In this document: one piece after another, positions 1-5,278 of the stretch
How positions within the stretch are numbered: the first letter of the stretch is position 1
Layout: every line of letters starts with the position of its first letter
NCBI GenBank assembly: GCA_002503055.1
Contig: DAQX01000007.1
Span: 84,742-90,019 of the forward strand
Direction: 5' to 3'
Length of the DNA stretch: 5,278 nt
From: Euryarchaeota archaeon UBA86
GTDB taxonomy: Archaea > Thermoplasmatota > Poseidoniia > Poseidoniales > Thalassarchaeaceae
Made by a program: the position numbers and the translations under genes
The notes under the pieces: model-generated
Databases searched by the model: none
What the model was told of the DNA's origin: nothing
The model's input: only the letters and a program-made list of their open reading frames with translations

Positions 1-20
1 AAATCCCCCAGCGTCCACCA
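1..20 (+). tRNA. 3' end of a tRNA gene (partial, isotype unknown)
   Basis: The first 20 bases read as the 3' end of a tRNA: AAAT (end of the T loop), CCCCC (3' side of the T stem), AGCGTCC (seven-base 3' acceptor strand), discriminator A, and an encoded CCA. The missing 5' acceptor strand would be GGACGCT and the 5' T stem GGGGG. The anticodon is outside the window, so the isotype cannot be named. The gene would be convergent with the minus-strand operon. The call rests on the exact spacing of these pieces only; it could be coincidence because no paired strand is visible. Confidence 0.62.
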
Positions 21-33
21 CTTCGGCGTCATT

Positions 34-67
34 ATTGATCGAAAAGTACGGTAATCAATCCATTTTT
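34..67. terminator. possible terminator between convergent tRNA and operon
   Basis: A short inverted repeat, ATTGAT (34-39) and ATCAAT (54-59), flanks a 14-nt loop and includes the stop codon of the HugZ-like gene. On the plus strand it is followed after three bases by a run of five T (63-67). This could end the tRNA transcript, and the stem could serve both directions. The stem is only 6 bp and AT-rich, and archaeal termination mainly needs T-runs rather than hairpins, so this is a weak call. Confidence 0.25.
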
Positions 68-876
68 CTCGCTTTCTTAACAAGAGCGATTATTTCCTTT
101 CTGGCTTCATCGCTGTCAATTGCCTGATTCTCAAATGCAATTCTAATTGGCCTAGATCCCTCCTGAGTCATTGCAGACATTTCAAATCCATATCTATCGA
201 TACCGGTCATTGTAACCTCGGAGGTATCTATGGCTTTACTCATCTTCTGACAGATAATTATCATGGCATCTTCGTGATCATCATTCATGTGTTCTATAAT
301 GTCGCCAGAATAATCATTCAGAGGATCTGGTTCAGCCTCGCCCCAATCGTCACCTTCAATCCACGACATTCTTCCGAAGCCACCGATATATCGGACAGAT
401 GAGACCGACAAGCGGAAGAAATGAAAATCACCAAAATCAGCATAGAACTTTGCACTTTCGTGTTTTGATATGAATATCTCTTTCATGCGAGAACGCTCTT
501 CATCAGGTACCTTGGTACAATTCCCAATTAGAGTTACTCTGCCCAAGGCCAAGGGGTTTTCGTCACCTCCCTCGGCTACTAACAGTGAAGACTTAGAATC
601 CTTCATCAGATTTTTTGTATGTTCGGCCAATCCACTGATTAGAAAGATTGGGTCTCCATCATCCAAAGCATATGTCACAAAAGATCCGTATGGAAAACCA
701 TCTTCATCTGCTGAGACAGTGCATAATGTGGCAGTTCCAATTCTTTCAGCCAATGTCCTAGCTTGTTCAGCATGAGTTGGAGTAGCAACATTGGCGTCAT
801 ACAGCAACTCCTGTCGCTGTGAAGGACTTCCTTTGGGTAGTTGATGTCTTGGCGTTCGATTATTTTCTCCCGACAC
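55..876 (-). CDS. HugZ-like heme-utilisation protein (split-barrel FMN-binding fold + DUF2470)
   Basis: This 273-residue protein has the two-part layout of the HugZ / pyridoxamine-phosphate-oxidase-like family. A hydrophilic N-terminal extension (about 1-33) precedes a split-barrel domain (about 34-173) and a DUF2470 domain (about 187-270). Visible family motifs are FPYGSFVTYALDD (61-73), SGLAEHTKNL (81-90), LGRVTLIGN (111-119), the strand ending in RYIGGFGRM (162-170), and HMNDDHEDAM (196-205). Known members include bacterial heme-degrading HugZ/ChuZ/HutZ and the plant glutamyl-tRNA-reductase-binding protein, which is not an oxygenase, so family membership alone does not prove heme cleavage. 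Its place as last gene after a FecCD-type importer and a flavodoxin favours a heme role. No histidine directly follows the GFG motif; the nearest downstream ones are H196 and H201. The GTG start overlaps the flavodoxin TAG by one base (TAGTG), with AAGGGGG (884-890) 7 nt upstream as a ribosome site. No signal peptide, so cytoplasmic. Confidence 0.85.
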   Translation of the reverse strand: MSGENNRTPRHQLPKGSPSQRQELLYDANVATPTHAEQARTLAERIGTATLCTVSADEDGFPYGSFVTYALDDGDPIFLISGLAEHTKNLMKDSKSSLLVAEGGDENPLALGRVTLIGNCTKVPDEERSRMKEIFISKHESAKFYADFGDFHFFRLSVSSVRYIGGFGRMSWIEGDDWGEAEPDPLNDYSGDIIEHMNDDHEDAMIIICQKMSKAIDTSEVTMTGIDRYGFEMSAMTQEGSRPIRIAFENQAIDSDEARKEIIALVKKARKMD

Positions 877-1352
877 TATGCTGCCCCCTTACTAATTTCG
901 CTGAATTCTTGCAATGTTTCTTTAATCCAATCTTCACATTCAGTAGTATCTTCATAGTCCACATCACAGTCTATGCGTTTGTTAATCCGATTACCACTCT
1001 TTTGTTCAATTACAGCATCCCATTCTTTTCCTGATTCACAAAAAAACTCGTAATCAGTATCTCCTAAAGCCAGAACTGCGAAATTAACACCATCCATGCT
1101 ATTTTCATCACTATCACATGCTTCCTGATACAGGTCTTCTGCATTCATCGGCTGATCGCCCTCTCCCCAGGTGCTACAACAAATCAAAAGGAATTTTGAA
1201 TTCGATAAATCGTCTACGGAAATATCGTCCATATCCATTACCCTAGATTCCAAATTCATTTTTTTGGCAAACATGCCTGCATCATCTGCTAACGCCTCCG
1301 CATTACCTGTTTCACTTCCATAAATTATCAATATCTCATTCTCATCACTCAT
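876..1352 (-). CDS. flavodoxin
   Basis: A 158-residue single-domain flavodoxin that carries FMN and transfers electrons in the cytoplasm. The FMN phosphate loop is GSETGNAE (12-19), preceded by the first beta strand ILIIY (7-11). The second FMN loop is STWGEGDQP (60-68), and the third is LGDTDYEFFCESGKEWD (96-112), which resembles the CysJ/P450-reductase-type flavodoxin module. The protein is very acidic. I chose ATG 1352, 9 nt after the ATPase stop, giving MSDENEILIIYGSETGN. In-frame upstream starts (GTG 1361, ATG 1358) would only add MMR and come from a 13-bp tandem duplication. The gene lies between a FecCD-type importer and the HugZ-like gene, which suggests it supplies electrons to the latter. 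Flavodoxins commonly replace ferredoxin when iron is scarce, which fits the setting. The specific partner is inferred. Confidence 0.93.
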   Translation of the reverse strand: MSDENEILIIYGSETGNAEALADDAGMFAKKMNLESRVMDMDDISVDDLSNSKFLLICCSTWGEGDQPMNAEDLYQEACDSDENSMDGVNFAVLALGDTDYEFFCESGKEWDAVIEQKSGNRINKRIDCDVDYEDTTECEDWIKETLQEFSEISKGAA

Positions 1353-1365
1353 TCTCATCACTCAT
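1340..1365 (-). repeat. 13-bp tandem duplication over the flavodoxin start
   Basis: On the minus strand the 13-mer ATGAGTGATGAGA occurs twice in direct succession (1365-1353 and 1352-1340), followed by ATGAGATAT, which starts like a third copy. The ATG of the first copy overlaps the ATPase TGA stop in the common ATGA form, but it reads MSDENE and stops at TGA 1347-1345. The ATG of the second copy reads the same MSDENE and continues into the flavodoxin. Because 13 is not a multiple of three, the copies lie in different frames. Confidence 0.95.
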
Positions 1366-2153
1366 TTTGTTTGTTTAATTTCATCTTCAACGATTACTCG
1401 AATATATTCTCCATTCCATAATTGTACATCACAGGTAACACCAAAAACTTGAGCAATATTTTCTACTGTCAGAACTTCATTAGGCGCCCCGGATGCTAAT
1501 ATTTCTCCTTCATGCAATAGTAATATCCTGTCCGAAAAACGTGCAGCTATATTGATATCATGTATGGCAATTAATGCAGATTTGGAAGAGTCGTTCTCAA
1601 CTAATTTCCTAATTTTCTTCATTATCTCTATCTGATTTCTCAAATCCAAGTCACTTGTTGGTTCATCAAAAAGAAATAAATCAGGATCTTGAGAGATGGC
1701 CTTTGCGATAATCACCTGCTGTCTTTCTCCACCCGATAGACGATCGAATTTACGAAAGGCAAAATCCTCTAATTCAAGATATCTCAATGTCTGGCTGACC
1801 TTTTCCCTATCGTCTTCTGCTATTCTCCAATTTATGTGAGGTCTACGGCCGAGTAATACAACATCAAAAACATCCATTGAGAAGTTACTACGAATTGATT
1901 GAGGCACATAAGAAATTAATTTTGATAGATTTAATGGGTCAAAATTAGACAAATCCTTATCCCACATTCTTATTTTCCCCAAATCTGGCTTCAGAATTCT
2001 ATTGAGGCATTTTAGAAGTGTTGATTTGCCCGCCCCATTTATTCCAATAATTGACACAAGCTCGTTTTTCTGGACATCCAGGTTAAGATTCTTGAGGACA
2101 TGATTATCTCCCCAGCTAAAATTTAAGTCTCTGACTTCTAGAATTTTCGTCAC
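1362..2153 (-). CDS. ABC transporter ATP-binding protein, FecE/HmuV/BtuD type
   Basis: This 263-residue ATPase powers the adjacent FecCD permease from the cytoplasmic side. All ABC motifs are intact: Walker A GINGAGKST (37-45), Q-loop Q85 in YVPQ, signature LSGGERQQ (139-146), Walker B LFLFDEP (159-165), D-loop SDLD (167-170) and H-loop H198. The stretch VFDVVLLGRRPHI (95-107) after the Q-loop is typical of iron-siderophore/heme/B12 importer ATPases, and the length is normal for that group. Motifs cannot decide between heme, siderophore and cobalamin. The GTG start overlaps the permease stop by 4 nt (GTGA). The start is doubtful because a strong Shine-Dalgarno sequence lies on it; an ATT codon at 2144-2142 (residue 4) would have better spacing. 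The stop TGA is followed by the 13-bp duplication and the flavodoxin. Confidence 0.94.
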   Translation of the reverse strand: MTKILEVRDLNFSWGDNHVLKNLNLDVQKNELVSIIGINGAGKSTLLKCLNRILKPDLGKIRMWDKDLSNFDPLNLSKLISYVPQSIRSNFSMDVFDVVLLGRRPHINWRIAEDDREKVSQTLRYLELEDFAFRKFDRLSGGERQQVIIAKAISQDPDLFLFDEPTSDLDLRNQIEIMKKIRKLVENDSSKSALIAIHDINIAARFSDRILLLHEGEILASGAPNEVLTVENIAQVFGVTCDVQLWNGEYIRVIVEDEIKQTK

Positions 2154-2158
2154 CTCCT
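2150..2158 (-). promoter_or_regulatory. strong Shine-Dalgarno sequence overlapping the ATPase start
   Basis: The minus strand reads AGGAGGTGA at 2158-2150, a near-perfect complement to the conserved 3' end of archaeal/bacterial 16S rRNA. It encodes the last permease codons (Arg-Arg-stop) and contains the annotated GTG start itself. A start using this site should lie a few bases downstream, where the first candidate is ATT at 2144 (5-nt spacer CGAAA). Otherwise GTG would rely on the weaker GGGGG at 2166-2162, 8 nt upstream. Confidence 0.6.
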
Positions 2159-3193
2159 AAACCCCCTATTTGATAACAATAAGTACATGAAGAAAGGACC
2201 ACCAATTATTGAGAGCATTATTCCCACTGGAATTACTATCGGAGCAAACAAAGTTCGCCCTAATGTATCTGCAAAAACCATCAAAAAGGCTCCAAAAATT
2301 GCCGAACATGGAATCAGTTTCCTATAGTCATTACCGATAATTAGGCGACTCATATGAGGCGCGGCGAGCCCCACGAATCCAATTAGTCCGGTAAATGCAA
2401 TTACTATTGATGTCATCAATGCCGAGAGAATCAGAATATTCCTCCTAGTTTCTGCTGGATTAACTCCAGTTGAAATAGCAAATTCATCACCTCCAACTGA
2501 TAATGCATTCAGATCCCATGACCACTTCATTGCCGTTGGCATAAGTCCCAAAACTGCAATTGATATCAACTGAACTTGAATCAAATCGGGCCTTGAAAGA
2601 CTTCCAAAAGACCAATGGGCCAATTGAGATAATTGAGCATCCGTTGCAAAATATTGCATGGTAGAAACAATGGCTCCTGAAATGAATGTAATGGCTATAC
2701 CAACTAAGATATATGACTCAGCCGAAATTGATCTCAAATTCCCCAATTGAATAATAATCGCGACTACAATTAGTGAGAAAAGGAAAGCATTGGCAACTAT
2801 TGCAAGATGTGAATATGGCAGTACTGAAACTCCGAGAACTATAGCAAATGCTGCTCCGAGTGCAGCCCCAGATGCAACGCCGAGAGTTAATGGTGAAACG
2901 AGAGGATTTCCAAGACAACCCTGCATCAATGCACCTGCAACAGCCAAAGCCGCTCCGCCAATTATGGCCATCAAAATTCTAGGAAATCTCAATTTCCAAA
3001 TAATATCTGATTGTAATTCAGTCGCTGAATCCAGTCCCAAGATTATCTTGAGCGTAGCCATCATGTCCAAATTAGATGAGGAACCCTGGCCCATGGCAAA
3101 AAGTGAGAGAAAGATGGTTATAATTCCGAGAATCAAGACCATCAGGAATTGGGTCTTTCCATTTTCAATGTGCTTTTCAGATATAGAGTCCAT
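2150..3193 (-). CDS. FecCD-family ABC transporter permease (heme/siderophore/B12 type)
   Basis: This 347-residue polytopic membrane protein forms the import channel and belongs to the FecCD/BtuC family, normally about 330-350 residues with ten helices. Hydrophobic segments run from about residue 15 to 340. Family motifs include LRFPRILMAIIGGAALAVAGA (within 68-88), MQGCLGNPLVSPLTLGV (90-106), FTGLIGFVGLAAPHMSRLIIG (within 267-287), and DTLGRTLFAPIVIPVGI (309-325). I chose ATG 3193, one base after the binding-protein stop, with AAAAGG (3205-3200) 6 nt upstream. An upstream in-frame TTG at 3229 would add 12 basic residues and overlap the previous gene by 35 nt, which is less likely. The stop TGA overlaps the ATPase GTG. 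There is a single permease gene, so it probably works as a homodimer. Substrate cannot be read from the sequence; the downstream HugZ-like gene points to heme. Confidence 0.94.
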   Translation of the reverse strand: MDSISEKHIENGKTQFLMVLILGIITIFLSLFAMGQGSSSNLDMMATLKIILGLDSATELQSDIIWKLRFPRILMAIIGGAALAVAGALMQGCLGNPLVSPLTLGVASGAALGAAFAIVLGVSVLPYSHLAIVANAFLFSLIVVAIIIQLGNLRSISAESYILVGIAITFISGAIVSTMQYFATDAQLSQLAHWSFGSLSRPDLIQVQLISIAVLGLMPTAMKWSWDLNALSVGGDEFAISTGVNPAETRRNILILSALMTSIVIAFTGLIGFVGLAAPHMSRLIIGNDYRKLIPCSAIFGAFLMVFADTLGRTLFAPIVIPVGIMLSIIGGPFFMYLLLSNRGFRR

Positions 3194-3194
3194 A

Positions 3195-4301
3195 TTACGC
3201 CTTTTCAAATTCACAAACAAATTTCCCAACCCTATCTATGTCGTGATATTTGGTGAAATAAGTATCCAAATAATATTCTGCATCGATATCTTCGAATAAA
3301 CTCGGATGCAGTAACTTTGCAAGAGTTGGTAGTCCATGAATCATCATAGGGCCAGCGAATTCTCCAGACATAATCATCATACTACCTGATTGCACCGCTT
3401 CAACTTCATCAAATCCTGGCCTTTCAGCTATGAAATTCATGTGGGTCTGACAATCATTTCCTTCATCAAAAGCATTGAATCCGATGTCAAAGGTTATGCC
3501 ATCGAACATGAGAACATCCGGATTACCATCGAGGATTGCCTCCATATCGACATGAGTGGTATGCCCTGGGAGATCTGCGAAAATATTCTCACCACCTGCC
3601 TTTTCAATCATATCCGTCCATTGCGAAGTACCCGTAAGTACTACTGGATCGCGTGTTAGAGAAGCATGATGTTCCATCACCACAGTCGGCCTAGAGATTT
3701 CTGAAATTCCACCAATCCTATCTTCAACTAGGGATTCAATTTCATCAAATTCCGAGAATAGTTCGGCCGCCTCCTGTTCCTTAGAGAATAGTTTAGCAAT
3801 AACATTAATTTCATATCGTAAATTATCGTACTTGTAGAAATCTAGAGCTAGAACTCTGATTCCAACCGGCTCTAGTTTTTCCCGGATTGCGTTGGTATCT
3901 ACCATGCCATTCGTTGCGAATACAATGTATACTTCTGGCCGAACATCTAACAAGGCTTCAAAATCAATTTCCGAATGTGCTGACTGTTGTACAATAGGAG
4001 TATCGACAAATTCGGGCCAAAGTGAATTATCATAAAAATCCCCAGAAATTCCAACTATCACATCCGATTCCACATCAAGCATCCTCATGACTGTAGCAGC
4101 ATATGTATTTGTTATTGCCACCCTAGTAGGAGATTCAATGAAACTATGTTCAACCTCATTGGAATCAATAACGATAATACTCCCACTATAGGCGTTGTTT
4201 TCTTCTTGAACAGAATACTGGTAAACACCAAATGAACAAACCAGTATCAATGCCGCTTGGAACACCGCCAATTTTGAGATATTCATCGTCACCAAATCCA
4301 T
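3195..4301 (-). CDS. membrane-anchored substrate-binding protein, TroA/BtuF-like iron-chelate class
   Basis: This protein (368 residues from ATG 4301, 363 from ATG 4286) captures the substrate outside the membrane for the FecCD permease. A hydrophobic N-terminal segment (about 11-27, LAVFQAALILVCSFGVY) acts as signal or anchor. The binding domain (about 41-358) shows typical features: SPTRVAITN (57-65), DVIVGIS (80-86), IDFEALLDVRPEVYIVF (112-128), GGENIFADLP (236-245), VDMEAILDGNPDVLMFD (251-267), and a C-terminal HPSLFEDIDAEYYLDTYFTKYH (332-353, iron-transporter-like). C22 follows LV rather than a lipobox Gly/Ala, so it is probably helix-tethered rather than a lipoprotein. ATG 4301 lies 11 nt after the upstream stop. 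ATG 4286 is an alternative, with GGTGA (4293-4289) only 2 nt before it. The permease begins 1 nt after its TAA. Confidence 0.9.
   Translation of the reverse strand: MDLVTMNISKLAVFQAALILVCSFGVYQYSVQEENNAYSGSIIVIDSNEVEHSFIESPTRVAITNTYAATVMRMLDVESDVIVGISGDFYDNSLWPEFVDTPIVQQSAHSEIDFEALLDVRPEVYIVFATNGMVDTNAIREKLEPVGIRVLALDFYKYDNLRYEINVIAKLFSKEQEAAELFSEFDEIESLVEDRIGGISEISRPTVVMEHHASLTRDPVVLTGTSQWTDMIEKAGGENIFADLPGHTTHVDMEAILDGNPDVLMFDGITFDIGFNAFDEGNDCQTHMNFIAERPGFDEVEAVQSGSMMIMSGEFAGPMMIHGLPTLAKLLHPSLFEDIDAEYYLDTYFTKYHDIDRVGKFVCEFEKA
4289..4293 (-). promoter_or_regulatory. possible ribosome site for the alternative binding-protein start
   Basis: GGTGA lies two bases before ATG 4286 and inside the reading frame of the longer start at 4301. 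The motif matches the archaeal anti-Shine-Dalgarno, but the spacing is shorter than usual. The same GGTGACGA sequence occurs at the ATPase start (2154-2147). It makes the shorter 363-residue protein, which begins MNISKLAVFQ, a real possibility. Confidence 0.3.
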
Positions 4302-4327
4302 TCAAAATAATTCTAAATATTTTCAAT
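4300..4327. promoter_or_regulatory. AT-rich imperfect palindrome, candidate operator or promoter element
   Basis: ATTCAAAATA (4300-4309) faces TATTTTCAAT (4318-4327). About the axis at 4313/4314, 11 of 14 base pairs are complementary. The element spans the stop of the surface-protein gene and the first start of the binding-protein gene. It could bind a dimeric regulator, contribute to an AT-rich internal promoter (TATA-like AAAATATTT on the minus strand at 4324-4316), or form an RNA hairpin. It does not match a known iron-regulator consensus that I can recall, and AT-rich DNA forms such palindromes by chance. Confidence 0.35.
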
Positions 4328-5278
4328 ATGTTTTCGAAATCTCAAACCAATAATGAATAAGGCCACCAAACCAATCGTTGAAAATAATAAAGCTGGAAAA
4401 CCCCTGACTTCAGATTCTTCAACTGTGATGAAAATAGAATCCGAATATTCTGATGTTTTCCCATCAACCATACTGTTTACTCTAATACGATTTTGTCCAA
4501 TGCTCAGATCCTCCAAAGTCGTTTCATTTTCTTGGCCCCTGTACGCCTCGAAGGTATTTCCTGATTCATCTTGAACAATTACTGAGTACCACTCAGAATC
4601 TTCTATTGGAGTCCAGTTAATTGTAACTGAATTGCCTTCATCAATTGTTCTTTCCGGAGAAAATACAATTGGCTTTGGAGGGATAAAATAAACCCTGAGA
4701 ACTAAACTCCCACCGTCAATTGTGTAACCATCCATCACCGCTCTTAACACATATGTGTATTCACCATCCTCTCTATTTAGTACTTCAAAAGAGGTATCTT
4801 CTCCTTCGAAAATTATCTCTCCATTTTCCACTAATTGATAGTTGAATGAACCTGCATAATCTCCCCATTCAATTATGAAATCATTTGTATTAATTTCAGC
4901 TTCCTGAGTTATGAACTGAGGTGTTGTTGGAGCATCATAAGACAATAGTTCATACTCAACTTTATCTGAGTGAGATCCGGATAAACGATCTACTATCTTC
5001 ACCCAATTTCTAACTGTCTCATTATACCATAGTTCCCATGAAATTACTTGATCATCATTGTCTGTAATTTTGATATATATTGTTGAGAAATTCCCAGCAG
5101 GAGTTGCTATCATTACATCATCTTCTATAGTTACAGTATTGTAAGTATCATCGTATCCGTCGGGATGGCCAGGGACTCCTATTACATTTGTTCGATTGAA
5201 GTGCAGATTCAAATCCGATGAAGCTATGAGAGGATTGGCGAAATCACCATTATTATCTGTAAAATCCCACCCTAATGT
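4313..5278 (-). CDS. surface protein with Fn3-like domains and C-terminal membrane anchor (5' partial)
   Basis: The frame stays open to the right edge, so the visible 321 residues are the C-terminal part of a longer protein. The in-frame TTG at 5212 is not its real start, since coding-like sequence continues upstream (TLGWDFTDNNGDFANPLIAS). The N-terminal part (about 50-112) has TPAGNFSTIYIKI and WYNETVRNWVKIVD, resembling beta-rich extracellular domains of the kind in which TPAG-F and WY-V-K motifs recur. Two Fn3-like beta-sandwiches follow (about 119-199 and 201-286), the second with VTINWTPIEDSEWYSVIV. A single helix (about 293-313, GFPALLFSTIGLVALFIIGL) and a basic tail RFRKHIENI end it. 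The topology predicts an extracellular protein anchored by its C terminus, similar to archaeal CTERM-type proteins but without a clear PGF motif. Its function is unknown. It lies 11 nt upstream of the binding-protein gene on the same strand, so it may belong to the uptake operon, or may be an unrelated neighbour. Confidence 0.82.
   Translation of the reverse strand, partial: TLGWDFTDNNGDFANPLIASSDLNLHFNRTNVIGVPGHPDGYDDTYNTVTIEDDVMIATPAGNFSTIYIKITDNDDQVISWELWYNETVRNWVKIVDRLSGSHSDKVEYELLSYDAPTTPQFITQEAEINTNDFIIEWGDYAGSFNYQLVENGEIIFEGEDTSFEVLNREDGEYTYVLRAVMDGYTIDGGSLVLRVYFIPPKPIVFSPERTIDEGNSVTINWTPIEDSEWYSVIVQDESGNTFEAYRGQENETTLEDLSIGQNRIRVNSMVDGKTSEYSDSIFITVEESEVRGFPALLFSTIGLVALFIIGLRFRKHIENI

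Noticed and set aside
1..32. Minus-strand ATG at 32 reading MTPKWWTLGDF to the window edge, as the start of another operon gene
   Set aside because: Too short to judge, and the same bases fit the 3' end of a plus-strand tRNA with correct T-stem, acceptor, discriminator and CCA spacing.
470..775. Plus-strand open frame of 101 codons
   Set aside because: Lies wholly opposite the well-supported HugZ-like gene and encodes no recognisable motif.
819..1034. Plus-strand open frame of 71 codons rich in Phe/Leu
   Set aside because: It is antisense to the flavodoxin and HugZ-like genes; its hydrophobicity follows from acidic codons on the other strand.
2718..2918. Second minus-strand frame inside the permease
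   Set aside because: Out-of-frame shadow of a transmembrane region, with Ser/Cys-rich low-complexity translation.
3194..3229. TTG at 3229 as the permease start
   Set aside because: It would overlap the binding-protein gene by 35 nt, while ATG 3193 directly follows the upstream stop and has AAAAGG at a good distance.
2790..3299. Plus-strand open frame of 169 codons
   Set aside because: Antisense to the permease and the end of the binding-protein gene, with no family resemblance; both genes on the minus strand have intact motifs.
3390..3659. Plus-strand open frame of 89 codons
   Set aside because: Antisense to the binding-protein gene and lacking any recognisable domain.
5210..5212. TTG at 5212 as the true start of the surface protein
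   Set aside because: The same frame is open to the window edge with plausible protein sequence and no stop, so the gene is simply cut by the window.

Overview
The window holds one dense minus-strand gene cluster, read from right to left. It looks like a heme (or related iron-chelate) uptake and heme-processing operon. The order of transcription is: a surface-anchored Fn3-like protein whose start lies beyond the right edge (4313-5278), a membrane-tethered substrate-binding protein (3195-4301), a FecCD-family permease (2150-3193), its ABC ATPase (1362-2153), a flavodoxin (876-1352), and a HugZ-like split-barrel/DUF2470 protein (55-876). Successive genes are separated by 11, 1, -4, 9 and -1 nt, so cotranscription is very likely. 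At the left edge the operon converges on what appears to be the last 20 nt of a plus-strand tRNA gene with an encoded CCA.

The organism is most likely an uncultured planktonic archaeon of the Marine Group II/III (Thermoplasmatota, Poseidoniales-like) kind. This is inference from several traits: very acidic proteins, moderate-to-low GC, GGAGGTGA-type ribosome sites, a binding protein with an N-terminal anchor but no lipobox, and an extracellular Fn3-like protein with a single C-terminal membrane helix and basic tail. No marker gene in the window proves it.

The likely logic is as follows. The surface protein may sit outside the membrane near the transporter. The tethered binding protein captures ligand, and the permease/ATPase pair moves it in. 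Flavodoxin, an iron-free electron carrier, may supply electrons to the HugZ-like protein, which could open the heme ring and release iron. The redox pairing and the heme substrate are inferred from gene order and family membership, not shown by the sequence.

Two junctions are unusual. A 13-bp perfect tandem duplication lies at the ATPase/flavodoxin boundary and has duplicated the flavodoxin start. A near-perfect Shine-Dalgarno sequence sits directly on the annotated GTG start of the ATPase. A 28-bp AT-rich imperfect palindrome spans the junction in front of the binding-protein gene and is the best candidate internal control site. No stretch longer than 300 bases lacks a gene.
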